From the NCBI RefSeq assembly GCF_009760925.1, contig NZ_VRLV01000003.1, positions 682,001 to 746,000 of the forward strand: a stretch of 64,000 nt of DNA. The letters run 5' to 3'. The stretch is from Nonomuraea typhae. GTDB lineage: Bacteria; Actinomycetota; Actinomycetes; Streptosporangiales; Streptosporangiaceae. The notes under the pieces were generated by a model. The model was not told where the DNA came from. It worked only from the letters and a program-made list of their open reading frames with translations, and did not search any database. Positions 32,464-40,388 of this stretch are shown piece by piece. A program made the position numbers and the translations under genes. How positions within the stretch are numbered: position 1 is the first letter of the stretch; each line of letters opens with the position of its first letter.

Positions 32464-34324
32464 ACTGGGTGCGGTACAACTCGGCGTAGAGGCCGCCGCG
32501 CGCCAGCAGCTCCTCGTGCCCTCCGCGCTCGGCGACCCGGCCGTCCTGGATGACGAGGATCTGGTCGGCCTCGCGGATCGTGGACAGGCGATGGGCGATG
32601 ACCAGCGAGGTGCGCCCGGCCAGCGCCGTCTTCAGCGCCTGCTGCACCGCCGACTCCGACTCGGAGTCCAGGTGGGCGGTGGCCTCGTCGAGCACGACCA
32701 CCCGGGGCGCCTTGAGCAGCAGCCTGGCCAGCGCCAGCCGCTGCTTCTCGCCGCCGGACAGCCGGTAGCCGCGGTCGCCGACGACGGTGTCGAGCCGGTC
32801 GGGCAGCGACTCGACGAGCTCGGCGATCTGCGCGGCGCGCAGCGCCTCCCAGATCTCCTCCTCAGTGGCGCCGGGGCGGGCGTAGCGCAGGTTCTCGCCG
32901 ATGGTGTCGTGGAAGAGGTGGGCGTCCTGCATGACGACGCCGATGGTGTCGCGCAGGGAGGCGAGCGTCGCCTCGCGCACGTCCAGGCCGTTGACGCGCA
33001 CGGCGCCGCCGTCCACGTCGTACAGGCGGGAGACCAGGGAGGTGATCGTGGTCTTACCCGCGCCGGAGGGGCCGACCAGGGCGATGAGCCGGCCCGGTTC
33101 CGCGGTGAACGAGATGCCCTTGAGCACCGGGTGCGAGGGGCCGGTGTCCTGGCGGGCCACGGACTCCAGCGAGGCCAGCGAGACCTCCTCGGCCGCCGGG
33201 TAGCGGAAGCTCACGTCGTCGAACTCGATCGTGACCGAGCCCTCGGGCACCGGGCGGGCGCCGGGCTTCTCGGCGACCATCGGCTTGAGGTCGAGCACCT
33301 CGAAGACGCGGTCGAAGCTGACCAGGGCCGTCATCACGTCCACGTGCACGTTGGACAGCGAGGTCAGCGGGCCGTACAGGCGCATGAGCAGGGCGGCCAG
33401 GGCCACCAGCGTGCCGAGCTCGAAGACGTCGCGGGTGGCCAGCACGCCGCCGATGCCGTAGACCAGCGCGGTGGCCAGGGCGGCGATCAGGCCGAGCGCG
33501 ACCCGGAACACCGTGCCGTACATGGCCACGGTCACGCCGACGTCCCTGACTCTGGCCGCGCGTCCGCTGAACAGCCCGGTCTCCTCCTGCGGCCGGCCGT
33601 ACAGCTTGGCGACCATCGCGCCCGCGACGTTGAACCGCTCGGTCATCACCGAGCTCATCTCGGCGTCCAGGACCATCTGCTCGCGGGTCAGCGCGGACAT
33701 GCGCCGGCCCACCCACTTGGCGGGCACGATGAAGATCGGCAGGAGGACCAGTGCGACGAGCGTGACCTGCCACGACAGCACGATCATGGCGCCGAGGACG
33801 ACGATCAGGCTGATCACGTTGGCGACGACCGTGGACAGCGTGCTGGTGAGGGCGCGCTGGGCGCCGATGACGTCGGTGTTGAGCCGGGAGACCAGCGCGC
33901 CGGTCTGGGCGCGCATGAAGAAGGCCACCGGCATGCGCTGGACGTGGTCGAAGACCTCGGTGCGCAGGTTGTAGATGAGCCCTTCGCCGACGCGCGCGGA
34001 GAACCAGCGCAGGGCCAGGGTGAGCCCGGCGTCCACCAGGGCGAGCGCGGCGATGGCCACCGCCAGCCCGATGACCACGCCGGGCCGCTTGGGCAGGATG
34101 CCGTCGTCGATGATGGCCTTCATCAGCAGCGGGTTGGCCACCACGATCACCGCGCCGGCCACCACCAGCACCAGGAACACGGTGATCTGCCGCGCGTACG
34201 GCCTGGCGTAACGGGCGATGCGCCGCACGGTGCCCGGCTTGAGCCGCTGGTTGACCACCGATTCGTCGCGTTTGAGCGAGCGCATCACCTGCGGGCCGAA
34301 GCCTCCGCCCATCATCGCCATCAC
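32435..34324 (-). CDS. ABC exporter, fused permease and ATPase
   Basis: A 629-residue homodimeric-type exporter. The N-terminal part holds six transmembrane helices (IARYARPYARQITVFLVLVV to LALLMRLYGPLTSLSNVHV) and the C-terminal ATPase has Walker A GPSGAGKTT, signature LSGGEKQRLALARLLL, Walker B VVVLDEATAHLD and switch H in AHRLSTI. It belongs to the lipid/drug exporter (MsbA-like) branch; cargo is unknown. A Gly/Met-rich N-terminus MMAMMGGGFGPQVM precedes the first helix. It is convergent with the sulfotransferase and follows the enoyl-CoA hydratase gene after 29 nt. Confidence 0.94.
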   Translation of the reverse strand: MMAMMGGGFGPQVMRSLKRDESVVNQRLKPGTVRRIARYARPYARQITVFLVLVVAGAVIVVANPLLMKAIIDDGILPKRPGVVIGLAVAIAALALVDAGLTLALRWFSARVGEGLIYNLRTEVFDHVQRMPVAFFMRAQTGALVSRLNTDVIGAQRALTSTLSTVVANVISLIVVLGAMIVLSWQVTLVALVLLPIFIVPAKWVGRRMSALTREQMVLDAEMSSVMTERFNVAGAMVAKLYGRPQEETGLFSGRAARVRDVGVTVAMYGTVFRVALGLIAALATALVYGIGGVLATRDVFELGTLVALAALLMRLYGPLTSLSNVHVDVMTALVSFDRVFEVLDLKPMVAEKPGARPVPEGSVTIEFDDVSFRYPAAEEVSLASLESVARQDTGPSHPVLKGISFTAEPGRLIALVGPSGAGKTTITSLVSRLYDVDGGAVRVNGLDVREATLASLRDTIGVVMQDAHLFHDTIGENLRYARPGATEEEIWEALRAAQIAELVESLPDRLDTVVGDRGYRLSGGEKQRLALARLLLKAPRVVVLDEATAHLDSESESAVQQALKTALAGRTSLVIAHRLSTIREADQILVIQDGRVAERGGHEELLARGGLYAELYRTQFSSTGSPAG

Positions 34325-34353
34325 TCACCGTTCAGCACCGGCCCTGCCCCGGC

Positions 34354-35178
34354 TCATTCCCCGCGCGCGAACAACGCCTTGATCCTGAGTCCCTGCTCGG
34401 CCCGCTCGGCGGCGCACTGTTCCTCGAGGGTCCGCCCCGGCGCCCCCCTGAGCAGCCGCTTGGTCGCCGCCGCCGCGTCCCTGTTGGTCGACAGCAGCTG
34501 CGCCGCCTTCTCTTGTACGGCTTGCGCCAGCTCGCCCGGCGTGACGACCCGTTCGGCCAGGCCGATCCGATACGCCTCCTCCGCCTCGACGACGCGGGCG
34601 GTCAGGCACAGGTCCGTCGCCTTGGCCAGCCCCACGAGATCGACCAGCGGCTTGGTGCCGGTCAGGTCGGGAACCAGGCCCAGCGCGGGCTCCTTCATGC
34701 AGAACTTGACGTCGTCGGCCACGATCCGCAGATCGCAGGCGAGCGCGAGCTGGAATCCGGCGCCGATCGCATGGCCCTGCACGGCCGCGATCGAGACGAT
34801 CTCCGGTCGGCGCAGCCACAGGAACCCCTGCTGCGCCCGCTCGACCGTGGAGTCGAACGAAGCCTGATCCTGCCGGGCCACAGAGCCGAACGAGCCCTGC
34901 CCGGGCACCCCCTCAGGTGTGAACATGCGCAGGTCGATCCCTGCCGAGAAGGACGGTCCCTCACCGTTCACCACGACGACGCGGACCTGCTCCGGCAGGT
35001 TCTCGCCGATGCGGGCCAGGGCCGACCAGGTCGCGAACGTCTGTGCGTTGCGTTTGTCCGGCCGGGCCAGCGTGATCGTGGCGATCTCACCGTCCACCTC
35101 GAAGCGCAGGCCCGCCTCTTCGACAGAGGCGTCCTTCGCACTCCCCCCGCGCGCATAAGGCGCCTTCGCTTCCGTCAT
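34354..35178 (-). CDS. Enoyl-CoA hydratase/isomerase family protein
   Basis: A 274-residue crotonase-fold protein. The oxyanion-hole motif is ATFSAGIDLR-like (GEGPSFSAGIDLRMF) and QGHAIGAGFQLALACDLRI, both characteristic. A Glu is present in KEPALGLVPDLTG, in the position of one of the hydration glutamates, so it may be a hydratase or isomerase of fatty-acid or branched-chain degradation. Extra N-terminal residues MTEAKAPYARGGSAKDASVEE appear disordered. A nested hairpin lies 23 nt upstream of the ATG and may carry its operator. The exact CoA substrate is unknown. Confidence 0.88.
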   Translation of the reverse strand: MTEAKAPYARGGSAKDASVEEAGLRFEVDGEIATITLARPDKRNAQTFATWSALARIGENLPEQVRVVVVNGEGPSFSAGIDLRMFTPEGVPGQGSFGSVARQDQASFDSTVERAQQGFLWLRRPEIVSIAAVQGHAIGAGFQLALACDLRIVADDVKFCMKEPALGLVPDLTGTKPLVDLVGLAKATDLCLTARVVEAEEAYRIGLAERVVTPGELAQAVQEKAAQLLSTNRDAAAATKRLLRGAPGRTLEEQCAAERAEQGLRIKALFARGE

Positions 35179-35200
35179 CGCCCGCTCCCGTCGTCGCTGT

Positions 35201-35251
35201 GCCGTCGCGCCCGAGCTTACAGAATAAGATTCTGAACTCGGGCGCGACGGC
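35201..35251 (-). promoter_or_regulatory. Nested palindrome/hairpin upstream of enoyl-CoA hydratase
   Basis: A 15-bp perfect GC stem (35201-35215 with 35237-35251, CCGTCGCGCCCGAG / CTCGGGCGCGACGG) encloses a 21-nt A/T-rich loop that contains its own inverted repeat, CAGAAT-AAG-ATTCTG. The outer stem could act as a terminator of the preceding HTH gene on the minus strand; the inner AT palindrome resembles a repressor site in the enoyl-CoA hydratase promoter. Confidence 0.6.
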
Positions 35252-35300
35252 CGGTCGACTGGAGACGAAGCGGCTGCGGTCGCGACGTTCCGAGGCGGCC

Positions 35301-35516
35301 TTAGCGCTTGGACTTGCCTCGGGTCGCCCCGCCGCGCCCGCGCAGAGTCACGCCGGACTCGCTCAGGATGCGGTGGATGAACCCGTAGGACCGGCCGGTC
35401 GAAGCGGCCAGGGCGCGGATGCTCTCACCCGCGGCGTAGCGCTTCTTGAGATCACCGGCCAGCTTGTCGCGGTCGGCCCCGGTCACCCGGGTGCCTTTCT
35501 TCAGAGTCTCGGCCAC
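35301..35516 (-). CDS. Small helix-turn-helix protein
   Basis: A 71-residue basic protein with KRYAAGESIRALAASTGRSYGFIHRILSESG, a clear helix-turn-helix (residues about 25-55) like those of actinobacterial sigma region 4 or resolvase HTH domains, flanked by Lys/Arg-rich tails (GRGGATRGKSKR). It is probably a nucleoid or small transcription regulator. The start follows no strong ribosome site (ATG at 35516; GGAGGT is 9 nt upstream on the minus strand). It lies between enoyl-CoA hydratase and the ABC-F gene in the same direction. Confidence 0.75.
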   Translation of the reverse strand: MAETLKKGTRVTGADRDKLAGDLKKRYAAGESIRALAASTGRSYGFIHRILSESGVTLRGRGGATRGKSKR

Positions 35517-35629
35517 GAGTACCTCCTGTAGTGCCAGACTTCCGCAGCGTTACACCGCCATGATCAGTCATTTCAGCGGGATCGGCTACCTACTCCACGG
35601 GAAAAGATCCGTACCCACTCAAATTCCGA

Positions 35630-37228
35630 TCAGGCGAGTGCCACAAGATCGGAAAATTCCTCGCTCCATGCGTCTTCAGTTCCGTCCGGTAGCAAGATCA
35701 CCCTATCCGGTGAAAGAGCATCAACGGCACCCTCGTCATGGGTAACCAGGACGATTGCTCCTGAATACGACCTCAAAGCACTGAGGACCTGCTCCCTGGA
35801 GACCGGGTCGAGGTTGTTGGTGGGCTCGTCCAGGAGGAGGACGTTGGCGCTCGACAACACCAGCAGGGCGAGGGCCAGCCGGGTTTTCTCCCCGCCCGAC
35901 AGCACCCCGGCGGGCTTGTCGACGTCGTCGCCGGAGAACAGGAAAGATCCGAGGACCTTTCTCAGCTCGGTGTCGGTGAACTCGCCGCCGGCCGAACGCA
36001 TGTTCTCCAAAAGCGTGCGATCCGCCTCCAGCGTCTCGTGCTCCTGGGCGTAGTAGCCGACCTTGAGACCGTGCCCGGGGCGGATCTCGCCGGTGTCCGG
36101 GGGCTCCAGGCCGCCCAGGATGCGCAGCAGCGTCGTCTTGCCCGCGCCGTTGAGCCCGAGGATCACAACCCGGTGACCTCGGTCGATGGCCACGTCGACG
36201 TCGGTGAAGACCTCCAGCGAGCCGTAGGACTTCGACAGCTCCACCGCCTGCAGCGGAGTCTTGCCGCACGGGGCGGGCTCGGGGAAGCGCAGCTTGGCGA
36301 CCTTGTCGCCCTGCCGCTCCTCCTCGGTCCCGGCCAGCAGCCGGTGTGCGCGGCGCATCATGTCCTGGGCCGCCTTGGCCTTGGTCGCCTTGGCCCGCAT
36401 CTTGTCGGCCTGGGCCAGCAGCGCGCCCGCCTGCTTCTCGGCGTTGGCCCGCTCGCGCTTGCGCCGCTTCTCGTCGGTCTCCCGCTGGGCCAGATACGCC
36501 TTCCAGCCGACGTTGTAGTGGTCGATCACGCACCGGTTGGCGTCCAGGTGGAGGACCTTGTTGACCGTCGCTTCAAGAAGACCGACGTCGTGACTGATGA
36601 TCACCAACCCGCCCTGATGCGATCGCAAAAAATCACGAAGCCACCCGATTGAGTCGGCATCAAGGTGGTTTGTCGGTTCGTCCAGAAGGAGAGTTTCCGC
36701 TCCACTGAAAAGAATGCGTGCCAATTCCACCCGCCTGCGCTGACCGCCCGAGAGCGTTTCGAGCGGCTGCTTCAGCACCCGGTCCGGCAGGCCCAGGCTG
36801 GAGGCGATCGAGGCCGCCTCCGCCTCTGCCGCATAGCCGCCCAGCACGTGCATCTGGTCCTCGAGCCGGCCGTACCTGCGCACGGCCTTCTCCCGGGTCT
36901 TCTCATCGGCCGACGACATGCCCAGTTCCGCCTGGTGCAGCTTGCGCAGCACCTCGTCCAGGCCGCGCGCCGACAGGATGCGGTCGCGCGCCAGCACCTG
37001 CAGGTCGCCGGTGCGCGGGTCCTGCGGCAGATATCCGACGCTCCCCGTCGTGGTGACGGACCCGGCCGCGGGCAGCCCCTCTCCCGCCAGCACCTTGGTC
37101 AGCGTGGTCTTACCGGCCCCGTTGCGGCCCACGAGCCCGACCTTGTCGCCCGGGTTGACGCGGAACGTGGCCTTCTCGATCAGCAGGCGCGCACCGGCGC
37201 GCAGCTCGATGTCAGTAGCAAGGATCAT
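35630..37228 (-). CDS. ABC-F family ATPase
   Basis: ABC-F proteins are soluble twin-ATPase factors that bind the ribosomal E site and relieve stalled or drug-bound ribosomes. The 532-residue protein has two ATP-binding cassettes: first with GRNGAGKTTLTKVLAG, LSGGQRRRVELARIL and LLLDEPTNHLD; second with GLNGAGKTTLLRILGG, LSGGEKTRLALALL and LLLDEPTNNLD. A charged linker of about 80 residues (RRKRERANAEKQAGALLAQADK) separates them, the arm that reaches the peptidyl-transferase centre. No membrane domain. The gene ends 113 nt before the small HTH gene. Housekeeping or antibiotic protection cannot be told apart from sequence. Confidence 0.93.
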   Translation of the reverse strand: MILATDIELRAGARLLIEKATFRVNPGDKVGLVGRNGAGKTTLTKVLAGEGLPAAGSVTTTGSVGYLPQDPRTGDLQVLARDRILSARGLDEVLRKLHQAELGMSSADEKTREKAVRRYGRLEDQMHVLGGYAAEAEAASIASSLGLPDRVLKQPLETLSGGQRRRVELARILFSGAETLLLDEPTNHLDADSIGWLRDFLRSHQGGLVIISHDVGLLEATVNKVLHLDANRCVIDHYNVGWKAYLAQRETDEKRRKRERANAEKQAGALLAQADKMRAKATKAKAAQDMMRRAHRLLAGTEEERQGDKVAKLRFPEPAPCGKTPLQAVELSKSYGSLEVFTDVDVAIDRGHRVVILGLNGAGKTTLLRILGGLEPPDTGEIRPGHGLKVGYYAQEHETLEADRTLLENMRSAGGEFTDTELRKVLGSFLFSGDDVDKPAGVLSGGEKTRLALALLVLSSANVLLLDEPTNNLDPVSREQVLSALRSYSGAIVLVTHDEGAVDALSPDRVILLPDGTEDAWSEEFSDLVALA

Positions 37229-37280
37229 GATGAAAGGAACGCTCCCGGGCTAGGAAGAGAGCGTCGGAGACGCCGGGCAT
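37212..37280 (-). promoter_or_regulatory. Possible leader peptide overlapping the ABC-F start
   Basis: An ATG at 37280 opens a 22-codon frame (MPGVSDALFLARERSFHH and four more residues) that ends in TGA 17 nt inside the ABC-F gene. It contains the rare codons CTA and TTT. Hairpin GCGTC-TCC-GACGC lies within it and CTCCCGG pairs with CCCGGGAG around it. Leader peptides with stalling-controlled hairpins regulate many ABC-F resistance genes. No strong ribosome site is visible. Confidence 0.3.
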
Positions 37281-37388
37281 GCTGCGCCGCTTAACCGGGA
37301 GTGTGCGCGGATCAGTCTACGGTCACCGTCCGCCCACCCGCGTGCTTCGGCAGATCCCGGCATCCACCGGCCGGAGGCACGGCCGCTC

Positions 37389-38051
37389 TCAGCCGGTCGC
37401 GCCCTCGGGGTCCACCACCCGGATGCGCACCGCCCGGAACTGGGCGGGCGCCTCCTTGAGCACGGCCAGCCTCGGATCGGGCACCACCAGGAACGGCTCG
37501 GCCTCCAGCGCCAGCAGCGGGGCCAGCCGCCGGTCGCCCCGCAGCGCCTCCGCGGCCTTCCTGTCGCCCCCGAGCACCACCGCCTCCAGCGCCCCCAGAT
37601 ACGGCGTCAGCACGCGGTCCGCGGTGGCCGCCGCCGCGTCGAACGCCTGCTCCGCCTGAAGCGCCCGCCGCCGGGCGAAGCGCTGCTGCGACCACCCGCC
37701 CGCCGCCGTGCGCCCCTGGACCAGCCGCGAGCCCACTTTGGAGACCACCAGGTCGCTTCCCCGGAAGACGCCTGCCGCGTAGCCGCCGAGCCGTACGAGG
37801 ACCACGCCGACGCACCGGGCCCGGCCCGCGTGCGCGACCAGCCCGGACACGTACGGCGGCCCCTCGGGAAGCGGCGGGAACGGCGGATGCAGCTCCGCCA
37901 GCGCCCCGTCGGCGGCCCGCAGCCGCACGACCGCGGCGTCCCCCGCGGCCTCGAAGGGCCCGTGCCGGTCGGCGAACCCGTCGATCCACTTGTTCAGCCG
38001 CTCCGGCGCCACCGACACCCAGCGGCCCCCGCCCTTCGCCGGCCCCTTCAT
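37389..38051 (-). CDS. acVLRF1-type peptidyl-tRNA hydrolase (Vms1/eRF1-like)
   Basis: A 220-residue VLRF1-domain protein of the actinobacterial group. Family features are the start GRWVSVAPERLNKWIDGF, VLVRLGGYAAGVFRGSDLV, the GSRLVQGRTAAGGWSQQRFARRR segment that contains the catalytic glutamine of the eRF1-like release loop, and LGGDRKAAEALRGD. The related Vms1/ANKZF1 proteins release aberrant peptidyl-tRNA from stalled large subunits. It lies 160 nt upstream of and in line with the ABC-F gene, supporting a shared role in ribosome rescue. Confidence 0.85.
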   Translation of the reverse strand: MKGPAKGGGRWVSVAPERLNKWIDGFADRHGPFEAAGDAAVVRLRAADGALAELHPPFPPLPEGPPYVSGLVAHAGRARCVGVVLVRLGGYAAGVFRGSDLVVSKVGSRLVQGRTAAGGWSQQRFARRRALQAEQAFDAAAATADRVLTPYLGALEAVVLGGDRKAAEALRGDRRLAPLLALEAEPFLVVPDPRLAVLKEAPAQFRAVRIRVVDPEGATG

Positions 38052-38316
38052 GCCGGAAGGCTATCCGTTCCCGTACGGCGAGGCCGCCCCGGCCATTACG
38101 GCGGTTCGTCAACCTCCGGTTAGGTCGGCCCCCTTCAGGGACCGCCTCCGCGCGAGAGTCGTTTGGGGGCATCCGATTCCGCCTCGCCCGGACACCCGCC
38201 GCCCCGGACACCTGCCGGGCAACACCCTCTACCCCAATGGTTTTACGATGATTTGACCGAATATGCGGACATCCGATTCCCTGGTTCGGAGGTAGGGAAC
38301 TGTCGCTGAAATGTGA

Positions 38317-39375
38317 GTGAACTTACTGTTCCCCGACTTATGCCGCACCTGCTATCAGGCGGATCATTTTTCCGTGTCTTCCCAGTTCACAGCCCCTGTC
38401 TTGGATCTTGACACGGGGGCGGTCATCGCGACGCACGCCACTGACAGCGTCCCCCAGGGGCCGCTGCCGCTGCTGCTCGACCTGCCCGTTCAGGTGGTCC
38501 TGAACGGAGCCGGCGCGCTGGCCCCGCTGCACGAGGCGCTCCGCCGTGCCGGACGGCACCCGAGGGAGGTGGTGCTGACCCTCAGGGGCACGTGCACGGA
38601 CAACGACCGGGAACTCTTCAAGGTCGGCCTCGACGGCCTGCGCACCCTCGGCTACCTGCTGGCCTTCAGCGGGGCGGGCGGCGTCCCGCTGGACCTGATC
38701 GCGCACTCCTCGCCCTACCTGCTCACGATCGAACCCGAGCTCCTGGCCCGCATGCCGCGCGACCACCGCAGCGCCGCCGTCGCCCGCGCCATCTCCACCC
38801 TCGCCCGCGGCCTGGGCGCCCACGTGCTCGCATCCAGCGTCGAGACCGAGGCCGAGCTCGCCGCCGCGCGCGACTCCGGGGTACGGCTGGCCTACGGGCC
38901 CCTGCTCGCCCCCGGCCCCGACGGGCGGGTGCACGTGCCCCTGCCCAAGGTCGAGGAGACCCCGGAGGCGCTCATGCTGGGCCCACGGGTGCAGGAACTG
39001 CTGATGCCCGCGGTGACGCTGCCCGCCCAGGCCGTGGCCGAGGACGTCGTGGCGGCGTTCGGGCACGAGCCGTCGATCACCAGCGTCATCCTGGTCGACG
39101 AGTACCAGCGGCCCAAGGGCAGCCTGGACCGCAGCCGGTTCCTGCTGTCGTTCGCCGCCCGCTACGGCCACGCGCTGCACGGCAAGAAGCCCGCCCACCG
39201 GCTGGCCGACCCGCCCCGCACGGTGCCGCGCACGACCCCGGCCGTGGCGGCCATGCAGGCGGCCGGGCGCGACTCGACGCGGGTGTACGACGACCTGGTG
39301 GTGACCGACGAGCTCAACCGCTGCCTGGGCATCGTGCGCGTCTCCGACCTCATGCGGCACGTGGCGAAGACCTGA
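38317..39375 (+). CDS. Degenerate EAL domain with C-terminal CBS region
   Basis: A 352-residue protein. The first two thirds resemble the EAL c-di-GMP phosphodiesterase fold (LHEALRRAGRHPREVVLTLRG, IEPELLARMPRDHRSAAVARAIS, GAHVLASSVETEAELAAARDSG, YGPLLAPG), but the catalytic KxD and EGVE residues are replaced (IEPE, SSVE) and no EAL tripeptide is present, so hydrolysis is unlikely. The C-terminal part (VYDDLVVTDELNRCLGIVRVSDLMRHV) is CBS-like and may bind a nucleotide. It is probably a c-di-GMP or nucleotide receptor. The GTG at 38317 has GGAGGTAGGG upstream but distant. Confidence 0.8.
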   Translation: MNLLFPDLCRTCYQADHFSVSSQFTAPVLDLDTGAVIATHATDSVPQGPLPLLLDLPVQVVLNGAGALAPLHEALRRAGRHPREVVLTLRGTCTDNDRELFKVGLDGLRTLGYLLAFSGAGGVPLDLIAHSSPYLLTIEPELLARMPRDHRSAAVARAISTLARGLGAHVLASSVETEAELAAARDSGVRLAYGPLLAPGPDGRVHVPLPKVEETPEALMLGPRVQELLMPAVTLPAQAVAEDVVAAFGHEPSITSVILVDEYQRPKGSLDRSRFLLSFAARYGHALHGKKPAHRLADPPRTVPRTTPAVAAMQAAGRDSTRVYDDLVVTDELNRCLGIVRVSDLMRHVAKT

Positions 39376-39696
39376 TCACTCCACGCTCAGGAGGTCGTCG
39401 AACCCGAGCAGCGCGATGACGCGCAGCAACGGCCGTCCGGGGCGGCGCAGCACCAGCGTCCCGCCGCCGCCGCGCATCACCGTGTCGGCCCACAACAGAA
39501 CCCGCAGCCCGGCCACGTCGGCGAAGGTGACCGCGCCGGCGTCGACCACCAGCCGCCTGGGCCCGCCACCGTCCAGCCGGCCGTCCAGGAACTCGTCCAG
39601 GCGTTCGCGGAGCACCTGCCCGCCCGCGGTGTCGAGATCCCCCTCCAGGACGGCGTACAGGGTCCCCGACGGGGCCAGACGCACCACCACATTCAC
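39376..39696 (-). CDS. STAS-domain protein lacking the phosphorylatable serine
   Basis: A 106-residue STAS domain of the anti-sigma factor antagonist type: LYAVLEGDLDTAGGQVLRERL, LVVDAGAVTFADVAGLRVLL and LVLRRPGRPLLRVIALLGFDDL. In typical antagonists the segment after the beta strand reads D-S-S-G-L, with the first serine phosphorylated by an anti-sigma kinase; here it reads D-V-A-G-L, so this switch is absent. It may be permanently active, or respond to something else. Its GTG overlaps the stop codon of the GAF-ANTAR gene (GTGA), so the two are made together. Confidence 0.85.
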   Translation of the reverse strand: MNVVVRLAPSGTLYAVLEGDLDTAGGQVLRERLDEFLDGRLDGGGPRRLVVDAGAVTFADVAGLRVLLWADTVMRGGGGTLVLRRPGRPLLRVIALLGFDDLLSVE

Positions 39697-40388
39697 GGGG
39701 TCTGCTGGCCGAGGACCTCGGCGGCCACGTCCACGATGCGCCGCCGGTTGTCCCGTGCCCGCTTGCGCAGGGCGGTGAACGCCTCGTCGGCGGTGAACGA
39801 CAGCCGCCCCATGAGGAAGCCGATCGCCCGCTCGATCAGCACCCGGTAGTCCAGCGCGTACTGGAGCTGCTTGGCCAGCGCGCCGTGCTCCTCGGCGGCC
39901 AGCGCGCTGGCGACGACCTGCTCGATGATCTTGGAGTAGGAGTGCAGGGCCTGGATGTCGGTCGCGTCCCATTCGATGGGCTCGGCCCGGTAGACGTTCA
40001 GGGAGCCGACCGGTCCGCCGGCCAGCCGTACCGGCACGCCCGCGACCGCGTGCACGCGCGGATGCAGCAGCGCGGCCAGCAGCGGCCAGCGCGTGTCCGC
40101 CTGGGCGTCGGCGGTGGTGATGGCGGTGTCGTGCAGATAGGCGTCCATGCACGGTCCCTGGCCCACCTCCTCCTGCGCGCGCTCCAGCGAGCGTCCCGGC
40201 TCGTCGGTGGCGATGAGGTAGCGCAGCGTCCTGGTCTCGTCGGCGAACATGAGCCCGGCGCCGTCGTAGCCGAAGATGTCGTCCACGGCCTGCACGATGC
40301 GCGCCAGGTGGTCGCCGATGCTCGGGTCGGGCCCCTCGTGGCGCAGCCGCTTCAGGCTGGCCAGGAGCGCCTCTTCGTCGATGTGCAT
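39693..40388 (-). CDS. GAF-ANTAR domain RNA-binding antiterminator
   Basis: A 231-residue protein with an N-terminal GAF sensor (DHLARIVQAVDDIFGYDGAGLMF to LQALHSYSKIIEQVVA) and a C-terminal ANTAR domain (LQYALDYRVLIERAIGFLMGRL, FTALRKRARDNRRRIVDVAAEVL). ANTAR proteins bind paired RNA hairpins to block terminators. GAF supplies a signal input. No ANTAR dual hairpin was noticed nearby. GAGGAAGGG precedes the ATG at 40388. It is coupled to a STAS-domain gene, an unusual combination of an antiterminator with an anti-anti-sigma type partner. Confidence 0.9.
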   Translation of the reverse strand: MHIDEEALLASLKRLRHEGPDPSIGDHLARIVQAVDDIFGYDGAGLMFADETRTLRYLIATDEPGRSLERAQEEVGQGPCMDAYLHDTAITTADAQADTRWPLLAALLHPRVHAVAGVPVRLAGGPVGSLNVYRAEPIEWDATDIQALHSYSKIIEQVVASALAAEEHGALAKQLQYALDYRVLIERAIGFLMGRLSFTADEAFTALRKRARDNRRRIVDVAAEVLGQQTP

